From: Marinibacterium sp050389775
GTDB lineage: Bacteria; Pseudomonadota; Alphaproteobacteria; Rhodobacterales; Rhodobacteraceae
Length of the DNA stretch: 64,000 nucleotides
Direction of reading: 5' to 3'
Assembly: GCF_050389775.1 (NCBI RefSeq)
Contig: NZ_CP177144.1
Location: forward strand, 682,001 to 746,000
Part shown: positions 17,614 through 25,798 of the stretch, one piece after another
How the letters are laid out: each line of letters begins with the position of its first letter
Position numbering within the stretch: the first letter of the stretch is position 1
Position numbers and translations under genes: made by a program
Notes under the pieces: generated by a model
Told to the model about the DNA's origin: nothing
Seen by the model: only the letters and a program-made list of their open reading frames with translations
The model's database searches: none

Positions 17614-18297
17614 CTAGCCGCGGCGCCACAGGGGATCGTCGCCCAGCTTGTCGACGAAGGCGTCGTGGGCCGTGCGCTCGGCCTCGGTCAGGCGCGAGGG
17701 CAGCGGAGTGGGGCGCGGGCGCGGGCGCCAGTTGTCGTCGCCCTGGTCGCCGCCGGTCGAGCGGCGGGTGAGCACCAGGTCGGGCTGCCGGCCGCCGATC
17801 AGTTCAAGATAGACCTCGGCCAGGATTTCACTGTCGAGCAGGGCGCCGTGCAGGGTCCGCGAGGAATTGTCGATGTTGAACCGCCGGCAGAGCGCATCCA
17901 GCGTGGCGGGCGCGCCGGGGAACCGCTTGCGGGCGATGGCCAGGGTGTCGAGCGACTGGCTCATGGGCAGCTGGGGCAGGCCCATCCAGCGCAGCTCGGC
18001 ATTGAGGAATTTCATGTCGAAGCTGGCATTGTGGATGACCAGAACGGCATCGCCAACGAAATCCAGGAATTCCTGGCCGATCTGGGCGAACTTGGGCTTG
18101 TCGCGCAGGAAATCGTCGCCCAGCCCGTGCACCTCGAACGCTTCCTGGGGCATCGGCCGTTCGGGGTTGATGTACTGGTGATAGGTCCGGCCGGTGGCGA
18201 TGTGATTGTACAGCTCGACGCCGCCGATCTCGACGATGCGGTCGCCGGTTTCCGGGTCAAAGCCGGTGGTTTCGGTGTCGAGGACGATCTCACGCAT
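17614..18297 (-). CDS. dnaQ: DNA polymerase III epsilon subunit (3'-5' proofreading exonuclease)
   Basis: 227 residues. DEDDh exonuclease motifs: ExoI DTETTG at residues 7-12, ExoII HNASFDMKFLN, ExoIII with HGALLDSEILA. The C-terminal tail after RRSTGG is proline/arginine-rich and likely the flexible link to the alpha subunit. It proofreads chromosomal replication. The ATG at 18297 is chosen because upstream residues in the frame come from coaE's end; the two genes overlap by eight bases. Part of a coaE-aroE-maf cluster reading away from the origin. Confidence 0.95.
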   Translation of the reverse strand: MREIVLDTETTGFDPETGDRIVEIGGVELYNHIATGRTYHQYINPERPMPQEAFEVHGLGDDFLRDKPKFAQIGQEFLDFVGDAVLVIHNASFDMKFLNAELRWMGLPQLPMSQSLDTLAIARKRFPGAPATLDALCRRFNIDNSSRTLHGALLDSEILAEVYLELIGGRQPDLVLTRRSTGGDQGDDNWRPRPRPTPLPSRLTEAERTAHDAFVDKLGDDPLWRRG

Positions 18298-18880
18298 GGG
18301 GCCTGTTCCTGATCTGGTCGAGGATCTTGTGCACCTGTGCGCGGGCATGGTCCAGCGTGTCGGTGACGATGACATGATCCGCCAGGGCGCGTTTTTCGGC
18401 GTCGGGCATCTGTTTCGCGCGGATCTGTTCGAATTGCGCCTCGGTCATGGTGCCACGGGCCATCACGCGGGCCTTCTGGGTGTCACCATCGACGGAAACC
18501 ACGGCGGTGGCATCCATCCGGTCGGCCCCGCCGGTTTCGAACAGCAGGGGAATGTCGAAGACCAGGATGTCGGCCGTGGCGGCGGCGGCGAAATCGGCCC
18601 GGTCGCGGGCCACCAGCGGGTGAACGATGGATTCGATGCGGGGCAGGGCGGCGGGATCGTCCGCGATGATCTGTTTCAGCCGCGCGCGCGACACGGCGCC
18701 CTGTTCGATCGCGTCGGGAAAGGCCGCTTCCATGGGCGCTACCGCCGCGCCGCCCGCGGCATACAGCCGGTGCACGGCGGCATCGGCATCCCAGACCGCG
18801 CAGCCCGCCTCGGCAAAGAGCCGGGCGGTGGTGCTCTTGCCCATGCCGATCGAACCGGTCAGGCCAAGCCGGTAGGTCAT
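18290..18880 (-). CDS. coaE: Dephospho-CoA kinase
   Basis: 196 residues. Catalyses the last step of coenzyme A synthesis. P-loop GSIGMGKST at about residues 9-17, DADAAVHRLY as substrate-binding segment, and VFDIPLLFETGG in the lid region, all diagnostic. It overlaps aroE by four bases at its start and dnaQ by eight at its end, so these genes are translated in tandem. Confidence 0.95.
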   Translation of the reverse strand: MTYRLGLTGSIGMGKSTTARLFAEAGCAVWDADAAVHRLYAAGGAAVAPMEAAFPDAIEQGAVSRARLKQIIADDPAALPRIESIVHPLVARDRADFAAAATADILVFDIPLLFETGGADRMDATAVVSVDGDTQKARVMARGTMTEAQFEQIRAKQMPDAEKRALADHVIVTDTLDHARAQVHKILDQIRNRPHA

Positions 18881-19710
18881 GCCAGGACGGCGGCGCGGGT
18901 GGCCTCGTCGACCTGGGGCCGGGGGCCGAACCAGCGTTCAAAGCCCGGCACGGCCTGGTGCAGCAGCATGCCCAGCCCGTCGACCACGGTGCAGCCCATG
19001 GATTCGGCGGTTTGCAGCAGGTGCGTGCGCAGCGGCGCATAGACCAGGTCGGTAACCAAGGTGCCCGGGCGCAGCCCGTCGAGTGGCACGCGCAGCTCGG
19101 GCTTGCCGACCATGCCCAGCGAGGTCGTGTTGACGACCAGCCCGGCACCTTCGACGATGTTGCCCGCCTGGACCCAATCGACAACCTGGACGCGCTGGCC
19201 GAAATCCTCTTTCAGCTTTTCCGCCCGGATGCGGGTGCGGTTGGTCAGCAGGATGTCGGGCACGCCGGCCTCGGCCAGGGCCGAGACAACCGCCCGTGCG
19301 GCCCCGCCGGCCCCCAGGACCACGGCCGGGCCGGCCTTTGGGTCCCAATCGGGCGCGCCGGTGCGCAGGTTTTCCATGAACCCGTAACCGTCTGTATTGT
19401 CGGCATGAATCTTGCCATCTGGCCGAAAGATCAGGGTGTTTGCCGCACCGATCAGCGTGGCCCGGTCGGTCACCAGGTCGGCCAGGCCCAGCACGGTTTC
19501 CTTGTGCGGGATCGTGACGTTGAGCCCGACAAAGCCCATGGCCGGCAGGGTGCGCAACACCTTTTCCAGGTCGTCATGGGCGATATCCATGGGGATGTAA
19601 TGGCCCCGGATGCCGTGGTGGCGCAGCCAATGGGCAAACAGCCGGGGCGATTTCGAATGGGCAATCGGATGTCCGATCACTCCGGCCAGCGGAATGCGCG
19701 CGTCGCTCAT
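18877..19710 (-). CDS. aroE: Shikimate dehydrogenase (NADP+)
   Basis: 277 residues, AroE type. Substrate-binding SKSPRLF, catalytic Lys in NVTIPHKE, DNTDGYGF, NADP-binding GAGGAARA and LTNRTRIRAEKL, and a C-terminal PLRTHLLQTAE followed by G-LMLLHQA. Reduces 3-dehydroshikimate in aromatic amino acid synthesis. Start ATG overlaps the maf stop (four bases); end overlaps coaE. Confidence 0.95.
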   Translation of the reverse strand: MSDARIPLAGVIGHPIAHSKSPRLFAHWLRHHGIRGHYIPMDIAHDDLEKVLRTLPAMGFVGLNVTIPHKETVLGLADLVTDRATLIGAANTLIFRPDGKIHADNTDGYGFMENLRTGAPDWDPKAGPAVVLGAGGAARAVVSALAEAGVPDILLTNRTRIRAEKLKEDFGQRVQVVDWVQAGNIVEGAGLVVNTTSLGMVGKPELRVPLDGLRPGTLVTDLVYAPLRTHLLQTAESMGCTVVDGLGMLLHQAVPGFERWFGPRPQVDEATRAAVLA

Positions 19711-20306
19711 CTGTCGATATCCCCCCGGTCGGCCAGAAAGGCCAGCAGTTCCAACAGGGGCATACCCAATACGTTGAAATAATCGCCGTCAATCTTTGTA
19801 AACAGCCGCACGCCTTCTTCCTCGAGCTTGTAGGCGCCCACGGCGTGGCGGATGCTGTCCCAGTTGCGCCGCACGTAGCCCGTGACATAGGCCGGATCGA
19901 GCTGCGCCATGGTCAGGTGCACCATGCCCACGTGTCGCCAGATCGGCCGGGCCTCGTCATACATCACGGCCGCCGAATTGAGCGTGTGGCGCTGGCCGGA
20001 CAGTGACAGGATCTGGGCCTCGGCCTCTTCGGGCGTCGCGGGTTTCGACAGCAGGCGGCCATCGTGGCTGAGCACCTGGTCGCAGGCCAGGACACGGGCG
20101 CCGGGCGCCTTGTCGGCCACCTTGCGCGCCTTCATCTCGGCCAGGGTGTCGGCAATGTCGCGGGGGCGGGCCTCTTCGGCCAGCAACGAGGCCTTGATCG
20201 CCTCTTCGTCGATACGCGGGACCTGGACGGTGAACGGGATCGCCGCGTTGGTCAGAAGCGTGGCGCGGATGGCGGAGCCGGAGGCAAGGATAAGCGGGCG
20301 TGTCAT
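19707..20306 (-). CDS. maf: Maf-family nucleoside triphosphate pyrophosphatase
   Basis: 199 residues. Maf fold: N-terminal LASGSAIRATLL (the usual SxRR is reduced to SAIR), catalytic ACDQVLSHDG, SKPATPEEA, and SGQRHTLNSAAVM. These enzymes hydrolyse non-canonical nucleoside triphosphates; some members act on dTTP/UTP, others on 7-methyl-GTP. Which type applies cannot be settled here. It is the first gene of the leftward cluster and its start abuts the origin-like gap. Confidence 0.9.
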   Translation of the reverse strand: MTRPLILASGSAIRATLLTNAAIPFTVQVPRIDEEAIKASLLAEEARPRDIADTLAEMKARKVADKAPGARVLACDQVLSHDGRLLSKPATPEEAEAQILSLSGQRHTLNSAAVMYDEARPIWRHVGMVHLTMAQLDPAYVTGYVRRNWDSIRHAVGAYKLEEEGVRLFTKIDGDYFNVLGMPLLELLAFLADRGDIDR

Positions 20307-20347
20307 GGGTTCCGGTCAGATTTCCGGGCCGGGGGAAGGCGGCCGCA

Positions 20348-20356
20348 TGTGGATAA
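20348..20356 (-). promoter_or_regulatory. DnaA box, perfect
   Basis: TGTGGATAA on the top strand is the reverse complement of TTATCCACA. Confidence 0.8.
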
Positions 20357-20491
20357 GTCGGTGGAGATGTGGTCGGACGGGTGGCGAGTGATTTGTATAA
20401 AACTTGACGCGTTCTTCAAGTCCGCCGGTTTGGTGAAGATTTCATGACGACATCAGACCATTTTCCTGAGAGGACAAGGATAAGTCGTCGC

Positions 20492-20500
20492 AGTGGATAA
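20492..20500 (-). promoter_or_regulatory. DnaA box, one mismatch
   Basis: AGTGGATAA, i.e. TTATCCACT on the bottom strand. Confidence 0.6.
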
Positions 20501-20527
20501 GCATGGCCATGCACGGTCATACCTGTT

Positions 20528-20536
20528 TTATCCACA
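20528..20536 (+). promoter_or_regulatory. DnaA box, perfect
   Basis: TTATCCACA on the top strand, within the maf-hemJ gap. Confidence 0.8.
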
Positions 20537-20559
20537 ATCTTACCCGCTGATCTGCTTCG

Positions 20560-20575
20560 TTAACCTTTTGTTAAC
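20560..20575 (+). promoter_or_regulatory. CtrA-type box (TTAA-N7-TTAAC)
   Basis: TTAACCTTTTGTTAAC matches the alphaproteobacterial CtrA consensus TTAA-N7-TTAAC exactly. It lies 24 bases after a perfect DnaA box. In Caulobacter, CtrA sites in oriC repress replication; whether that holds in Rhodobacteraceae is doubtful, so this is a motif call only. Confidence 0.5.
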
Positions 20576-20660
20576 GCGTCGTTTTTCACCATCTTCCACG
20601 ATATGTGGCTGAGAAGGCTGTGATTTTCCCCACAGCGGGAAAACTTGCGGGAGAACGGAA

Positions 20661-20669
20661 TAATCCACA
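20661..20669 (+). promoter_or_regulatory. DnaA box, one mismatch
   Basis: TAATCCACA, one base from consensus, near the AT-rich tract. Confidence 0.55.
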
Positions 20670-20754
20670 GATTCAGGCCGCCCTACAATCACATCATCCT
20701 TACTTTTCTCTTAATATTATATAGGGAAGGGCCGGCGCGCCTCATGAGGATAAG

Positions 20755-21204
20755 ATGACTGACCTTCTGATCTCGCTCTATCCCTGGACCAAGGCCCTGC
20801 ACATCGTGGCGGTCGTGTCCTGGATGGCCGGGCTGTTCTATCTGCCCCGTCTTTTCGTCCATCACGTCGAACAGGCCGGCGATGTCGACGGCCTCGACGG
20901 GGTCTTTGCCATGATGGAATACAAGCTGCTCCGCCTGATCATGAATCCGGCCAGCATCGCGACGTGGGTGTTCGGGCTGATGCTGGTGTTCACCCCCGGT
21001 ATCGTGGATTGGACGCTTGTCTGGCCCTGGACCAAGGCCGCAGCCGTCATCGCGATGACCTGGTTCCACCATTGGCTTGCGAAAAGGCGCAAGGATTTCG
21101 CCGCCGGCACCAATGTTCTGACCGGGCGGCGTTACCGGATGATGAACGAAGTGCCGACGCTGCTGCTGATCGTCATCGTCTTCTCGGTCATCCTGAAATT
21201 CTGA
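20755..21204 (+). CDS. hemJ: Protoporphyrinogen IX oxidase HemJ
   Basis: 149 residues, four membrane helices. Conserved HIVAVVSWMAGLFYLPRLFVHH carries the His residues of the HemJ/UPF0093 family (the first in HIVAVV, others in the VHH end), followed by MEYKLLRLIMNPA and WTLVWPWTKAAAV, then RRYRMMNEVPTLLL. HemJ oxidises protoporphyrinogen IX to protoporphyrin IX in the inner membrane. Ferrochelatase, the next enzyme but one, is encoded at the far end of the window. GAGGA precedes the ATG by four bases. It is the first gene rightward from the origin candidate. Confidence 0.93.
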   Translation: MTDLLISLYPWTKALHIVAVVSWMAGLFYLPRLFVHHVEQAGDVDGLDGVFAMMEYKLLRLIMNPASIATWVFGLMLVFTPGIVDWTLVWPWTKAAAVIAMTWFHHWLAKRRKDFAAGTNVLTGRRYRMMNEVPTLLLIVIVFSVILKF

Positions 21205-21207
21205 ATC

Positions 21208-21216
21208 TTATCCCCA
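21208..21216 (+). promoter_or_regulatory. DnaA-box-like site by the rho promoter
   Basis: TTATCCCCA, one mismatch from TTATCCACA, five bases upstream of the rho -35 element. Confidence 0.4.
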
Positions 21217-21220
21217 AAAA

Positions 21221-21249
21221 TTGACAGACGCGTCGCGGGTCCTTATGAA
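21221..21249 (+). promoter_or_regulatory. Probable sigma-70-type promoter of rho
   Basis: TTGACA at 21221-21226, a 17-base spacer, and TATGAA at 21244-21249. It leaves a leader of about 80 bases that includes a seven-base-stem hairpin (CGGGAAT/ATTCCCG, 21269-21287). rho leaders are often autoregulated by Rho itself. Confidence 0.65.
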
Positions 21250-21339
21250 GCCCCGCAACGCGCCCGTCCGGGAATGCGTGATTCCCGACGATAAACGCAA
21301 CGGACCGGCACGGAACTGCCGACCTGCAGGACATTCTTC

Positions 21340-22611
21340 ATGACAATCGAATCGCTCAATCTCTACGATCTCAAGGCCAAGAGCCCCAAGGATCTCCTGG
21401 CCATGGCCGAGGAGCTGGAGATCGAGAACGCCTCGACCATGCGGAAGGGCGAGATGATGTTCCAGATTCTGCGCGAACGCGCGGATGAAGGCTGGGAAAT
21501 CTCGGGCGACGGCGTTCTTGAAGTGCTTCAGGACGGGTTCGGCTTCCTGCGCTCGCCCGAGGCCAATTACCTGCCCGGACCGGACGACATCTACGTTTCG
21601 CCCGACATGATCCGCCTGCATTCGCTGCGCACCGGCGACACGATCGAGGGCAAGATCAAGGCGCCGAACGACAACGAGCGTTACTTTGCGCTGACCGATT
21701 GCACCAAGATCAACTTCGAGGACCCGGAAAAGGCGCGTCACAAGATCGCCTTTGACAACCTCACGCCGCTTTATCCCGACGAACGGCTGAACATGGAGCT
21801 GAACGATCCGACGGTGAAGGACCGTTCGGCCCGGATCATCGACCTGGTCGCGCCCATCGGCAAGGGCCAGCGGTCGCTGATCGTGGCACCGCCGCGCACG
21901 GGTAAGACCGTTCTGCTGCAGAACATCGCCCATTCGATCGAAGCCAACCACCCGGAATGTTACCTGATCGTCCTGCTGATCGACGAACGGCCAGAGGAAG
22001 TCACCGACATGCAGCGGTCGGTGAAGGGCGAGGTCATCTCCTCGACCTTCGACGAACCCGCCACGCGCCACGTTGCCGTGTCCGAGATGGTGATCGAAAA
22101 GGCCAAGCGCCTGGTCGAACACAAACGAGATGTTGTGATCCTTCTGGACTCGATCACCAGACTTGGTAGGGCGTTCAACACCGTTGTGCCCTCGTCGGGC
22201 AAGGTTTTGACCGGTGGTGTCGACGCCAACGCGCTGCAGCGGCCGAAACGGTTCTTTGGTGCGGCCCGGAACATCGAAGAAGGCGGCTCGCTGACGATCA
22301 TCGCGACCGCGCTGATCGATACCGGCTCGCGCATGGACGAGGTCATCTTCGAGGAATTCAAGGGCACGGGTAACTCGGAACTGGTCCTGGATCGCAAGAT
22401 CGCGGACAAGCGCGTCTTCCCGGCGATCGACATCCTCAAATCCGGGACGCGGAAAGAGGATCTGTTGGTCGACAAGGGCGATCTGCAAAAGACCTTCGTG
22501 CTGCGCCGCATCCTCAACCCGATGGGCACGACGGATGCGATCGAGTTCCTGATCTCGAAACTGAAGCAGACCAAGACCAACGGCGAATTCTTCGATTCGA
22601 TGAACACCTGA
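21340..22611 (+). CDS. rho: Transcription termination factor Rho
   Basis: 423 residues, full-length hexameric RNA helicase. The N-terminal SAP-like helix (LNLYDLKAKSPKDLL) is followed by the RNA-binding cold-shock-like domain (DGFGFLRSPEANYLPGPDD), Walker A PPRTGKT, the Q- and R-loop region, and LDRKIADKRVFPAID. All core motifs are intact. ATG 21340 follows the leader described above. It is the first gene of a tight run with mnmE, mnmG, rsmG, parA and parB. Confidence 0.97.
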   Translation: MTIESLNLYDLKAKSPKDLLAMAEELEIENASTMRKGEMMFQILRERADEGWEISGDGVLEVLQDGFGFLRSPEANYLPGPDDIYVSPDMIRLHSLRTGDTIEGKIKAPNDNERYFALTDCTKINFEDPEKARHKIAFDNLTPLYPDERLNMELNDPTVKDRSARIIDLVAPIGKGQRSLIVAPPRTGKTVLLQNIAHSIEANHPECYLIVLLIDERPEEVTDMQRSVKGEVISSTFDEPATRHVAVSEMVIEKAKRLVEHKRDVVILLDSITRLGRAFNTVVPSSGKVLTGGVDANALQRPKRFFGAARNIEEGGSLTIIATALIDTGSRMDEVIFEEFKGTGNSELVLDRKIADKRVFPAIDILKSGTRKEDLLVDKGDLQKTFVLRRILNPMGTTDAIEFLISKLKQTKTNGEFFDSMNT

Positions 22612-22624
22612 TCCGGGCTGGTCC

Positions 22625-23902
22625 ATGGACACGATCTTTGCCGAGGCAACAGCGCCTGGAAAGGCGGGGGTCTCGGTTCTGCGGGTGTCGGGACCGGGGG
22701 CGTTCGAGATTTGCGAAAAATTGGCCGGCGGCGGCTTGCCTCGGGCCGGGCGCAGCGTGCGGGTGTTGCGCGATAATGGGCGCGAGCTTGATCATGCGCT
22801 GCTGCTGACATTCTCGGCGCCGGCCAGTTTCACCGGCGAAGACGTGGTCGAATTGCATCTGCATGGAAGCCGCGCGATTGTGTCCGCGATGATCGACGTC
22901 TTGGGCCGTGACGCACGGCTGGCCGATCCCGGTGAATTCACCCGGCGGGCGCTGGAAAACGGCAGGCTGGACTTGGCCCAGGTCGAAGGGCTTGCCGATC
23001 TGATCGATGCCGAGACCGAAGCGCAACGGCGGCAGGCCGAGCGGATCTTTTCCGGTGGATTGGGCCAAATGGCCGACCGTTGGCGCGAAGACCTGATCCG
23101 CGCCGCCGCTCTGCTGGAAGCCACGATTGATTTCGCCGATGAAGAGGTGCCCGTTGATGTCAGTCCCGAGGTCGCCGGTCTGTTGGACGGTGTGCGCCGG
23201 GATCTTGAGCGCGAAAGCTCGGGCGTGGCCATGGCAGAGCGCATCCGGTCTGGGTTCGAGGTCGCGATCATTGGCGCGCCGAACGTCGGAAAATCGACCC
23301 TGCTCAATACCTTGGCGGGGCGTCGCGCGGCCATTACCTCGGACGTTGCCGGCACGACCCGGGACGTGATCGAAGTGCGCATGGACCTGGCCGGTTTGCC
23401 GGTTACCCTGCTCGACACGGCCGGAATGCGGGAGACCCTGGATGAGGTTGAAGGCATCGGAGTCGATCTGGCGCGGGAACGGGCCAATGCAGCGGATCTG
23501 CGTGTCGTTCTGACCGACGGCGATGTGCCCGAAGGTGTGGTCTTGGACGACGACGATATCGTCTTGCGCCCAAAGGCGGACCTATTGGATGTGTCCGACG
23601 GTGCGATTTCCGGCGCAACGGGGCAGGGGGTCGACGCTCTTGTCGCCCGGATTGGTGACATCCTGTCGTCCCGCGCACGTCTCGCAGGTACGGCAACCCA
23701 CGCGCGCCATCGCATGGCAATGGAACAGGCGACCTCTGGCCTGTTGCAGGCGCAAGGCCTTCTAGAGGCCGGGCCCGACCTTTATGATATCGCAGCGGAG
23801 GAATTGCGCAGTGCGATTCGTGCTCTTGAATCCCTCGTGGGACGTGTCGATGTCGAAAACCTTCTGGATGAGATCTTTTCCCGGTTCTGTCTGGGAAAAT
23901 GA
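22625..23902 (+). CDS. mnmE: tRNA uridine-5-carboxymethylaminomethyl(34) synthesis GTPase MnmE, with altered G4 motif
   Basis: 425 residues. With MnmG it installs the cmnm5 group on wobble U34. N-terminal formyl-THF-binding domain (DTIFAEATAPGKAGVSVLR), helical domain, then the inserted G domain: G1 GAPNVGKS at 217-224, G2 region GTTRD, G3 DTAGMRE at 264-270. The C-terminus ends FCLGK with the catalytic Cys at residue 422. Odd point: G4, normally (N/T)KxD, reads PKAD at 316-319. Fourteen bases follow rho; 18 bases precede mnmG. Confidence 0.94.
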   Translation: MDTIFAEATAPGKAGVSVLRVSGPGAFEICEKLAGGGLPRAGRSVRVLRDNGRELDHALLLTFSAPASFTGEDVVELHLHGSRAIVSAMIDVLGRDARLADPGEFTRRALENGRLDLAQVEGLADLIDAETEAQRRQAERIFSGGLGQMADRWREDLIRAAALLEATIDFADEEVPVDVSPEVAGLLDGVRRDLERESSGVAMAERIRSGFEVAIIGAPNVGKSTLLNTLAGRRAAITSDVAGTTRDVIEVRMDLAGLPVTLLDTAGMRETLDEVEGIGVDLARERANAADLRVVLTDGDVPEGVVLDDDDIVLRPKADLLDVSDGAISGATGQGVDALVARIGDILSSRARLAGTATHARHRMAMEQATSGLLQAQGLLEAGPDLYDIAAEELRSAIRALESLVGRVDVENLLDEIFSRFCLGK

Positions 23903-23920
23903 TGCCGCAACGAGTGGGGA

Positions 23921-25798
23921 GTGTTTCACGTGAAACATCGTGATCTGGATGTCGTCGTGATCGGCGGCGGTCATGCCGGTGCCGAAGCCGCCCATGCGGC
24001 CGCACGGATGGGTGTGCGAACCGGCCTCGTGACGCTTCGGCGCGATGGCATCGGCGTCATGTCCTGTAATCCGGCGATCGGCGGCCTTGGAAAAGGCCAC
24101 CTGGTTCGCGAAATCGATGCGATGGACGGGGTGATGGGGCGCGTGGCCGATCGCGCGGGCATCCAGTTTCGGTTGCTGAATCGGCGCAAAGGCCCGGCTG
24201 TTCAAGGTCCTCGTGCCCAAGCCGACCGCAAGATCTATCGTCAGGCGATGCTTTTCGAGACGGAGAACCGTGAAAACCTGTCCATCATCGAAGGGGAAGC
24301 GGTTGATTTCCTGATGGATGGCCCTCGCGTCTGCGGCATCGTTCTTGAAGATGGATCGGAAATTCGCGCCGGTGCCGTGGTTCTGACGACCGGAACCTTT
24401 CTGCGCGGCGTGATACATATCGGCGATCAGCGCCGCCCGGGGGGGCGCATTGGCGATCGTCCGTCAATTCGCCTTGCAGAACGCATCGATTCCTTCGCAT
24501 TGCCGCTCGGACGGCTGAAAACCGGCACGCCGCCGCGGTTGGACGGGCGGACGATCAATTGGGATGACCTCGAAAGCCAGCCGGGTGATGACGATCCGGT
24601 CATGTTCTCGTTCCTGTCAAAGGGCGTTCAGGCGCCGCAGATTTCTTGCGGCATCACCCATACGAATGCGCGTACACATGCGATCATCTCCGAAAATCTG
24701 GAACGTTCGGCGATGTATGGCGGACACATCGAAGGGGTAGGGCCCCGATATTGCCCGTCAATCGAAGACAAGGTTGTCCGCTTCGCCGATAAGGATTCCC
24801 ATCAGATCTTCCTTGAACCCGAAGGCGTGGACGATCCGACAATCTATCCCAATGGCATTTCGACGTCTTTGCCCGAAGACGTGCAGGAAGCCTATGTCCA
24901 TTCGATCAAGGGCTTGGAGCAGGCCGTCATCCTGCAGCCTGGCTATGCCATCGAATATGATTACGTAGATCCTCGTGCGCTGACCCAGGAATTGGCCCTC
25001 CGAAACGTGCCAGGTCTCTACTTGGCGGGTCAGATCAATGGAACTACGGGTTATGAAGAGGCGGCAGCCCAAGGTCTGGTAGCAGGTTTGAATGCGGCGC
25101 AACATGTTGTGGGTCGCGATCCCGTGCATTTCAGCCGCACCGACAGCTATATCGGGGTTATGATCGATGATCTGACCACGCGTGGCGTGTCCGAACCCTA
25201 TCGCATGTTCACGTCGCGCGCAGAGTTTCGACTGTCTTTGCGCGCTGATAATGCCGATCAGCGCCTTACACCTAAAGCGATTGAACTGGGGTGCGTCAGT
25301 GAAACGCGGAAAATGGCGTTTGAAGACAAGAAAACACGCCTTGATCAAGTTCGGTCGCGTCTGACGGACGAAACATACACGCCAAAACAGGTGCTTGCAG
25401 CTGGGATTTCGGTCAATCAGGATGGGACGCGGCGCACGGGCATGGATGTGTTGGCGTTTCCGGATGTTGGATTTGGTGACATTCAGCGCCTGGTGGATGG
25501 TTTGGATGACGTCGATGCGGACATCATGGAACAAACCGAGCGGGATGCGCTGTATGTCAACTACATCGCACGTCAGGAAAAGGACGTGGCGGCGATGAAA
25601 CGGGACGAAGCGTTGTTGATTCCGTCAGAATTCGATTTCGATGAACTTGAGGGGTTGTCGTCGGAGTTGAAAGGTAAGCTGTCGCGGCATCGGCCCGGAA
25701 ATGTCGGGCAGGCGGCGAAGGTTGACGGCATGACACCCGCCGCTTTGGCACTGATCCTGGCGCGTTTGCGTCGGGCCGAGCGGCTGAAACGGGCATGA
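23921..25798 (+). CDS. mnmG: tRNA uridine-5-carboxymethylaminomethyl(34) synthesis enzyme MnmG (GidA)
   Basis: 625 residues, the FAD partner of MnmE. Rossmann motif GGGHAGAEAAHAAARMG near residue 14, CNPAIGG, and GLYLAGQINGTTGYEEAAAQG are diagnostic. Start is GTG 23921 or the in-frame GTG at 23930; both lie inside a 16-base parS sequence, so the first codons (FHVKH) are partly dictated by the centromere site. Codon use is visibly less GC-rich than in distant genes. Four-base overlap with rsmG. Confidence 0.96.
   Translation: MFHVKHRDLDVVVIGGGHAGAEAAHAAARMGVRTGLVTLRRDGIGVMSCNPAIGGLGKGHLVREIDAMDGVMGRVADRAGIQFRLLNRRKGPAVQGPRAQADRKIYRQAMLFETENRENLSIIEGEAVDFLMDGPRVCGIVLEDGSEIRAGAVVLTTGTFLRGVIHIGDQRRPGGRIGDRPSIRLAERIDSFALPLGRLKTGTPPRLDGRTINWDDLESQPGDDDPVMFSFLSKGVQAPQISCGITHTNARTHAIISENLERSAMYGGHIEGVGPRYCPSIEDKVVRFADKDSHQIFLEPEGVDDPTIYPNGISTSLPEDVQEAYVHSIKGLEQAVILQPGYAIEYDYVDPRALTQELALRNVPGLYLAGQINGTTGYEEAAAQGLVAGLNAAQHVVGRDPVHFSRTDSYIGVMIDDLTTRGVSEPYRMFTSRAEFRLSLRADNADQRLTPKAIELGCVSETRKMAFEDKKTRLDQVRSRLTDETYTPKQVLAAGISVNQDGTRRTGMDVLAFPDVGFGDIQRLVDGLDDVDADIMEQTERDALYVNYIARQEKDVAAMKRDEALLIPSEFDFDELEGLSSELKGKLSRHRPGNVGQAAKVDGMTPAALALILARLRRAERLKRA
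23922..23937. promoter_or_regulatory. parS centromere site 1
   Basis: TGTTTCACGTGAAACA, a perfect 16-base palindrome identical to the conserved chromosomal parS consensus bound by ParB. It covers the start codon of mnmG. Confidence 0.93.

Larger units (their letters stand above)
20307..20754. other. Probable chromosomal replication origin (oriC)
   Basis: A 448-base non-coding stretch between divergent maf and hemJ, unusually AT-rich for this genome. It holds two perfect DnaA boxes (20348-20356 reverse, 20528-20536 forward) and two with one mismatch (20492-20500 reverse, 20661-20669 forward). A run of TTAACCTTTTGTTAAC lies at 20560-20575 and an AT-rich tract with CTTAATATTATATAG lies near 20710-20725 as a possible unwinding element. 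Partition genes and two parS sites are within 8 kb. No open frame in it resembles a gene. DnaA itself is not in the window, as is common in alphaproteobacteria. Confidence 0.8.

Noticed and set aside
20064..20447. 127-codon frame running from maf antisense into the origin gap
   Set aside because: No domain, overlaps maf entirely at one end, and no ribosome site.
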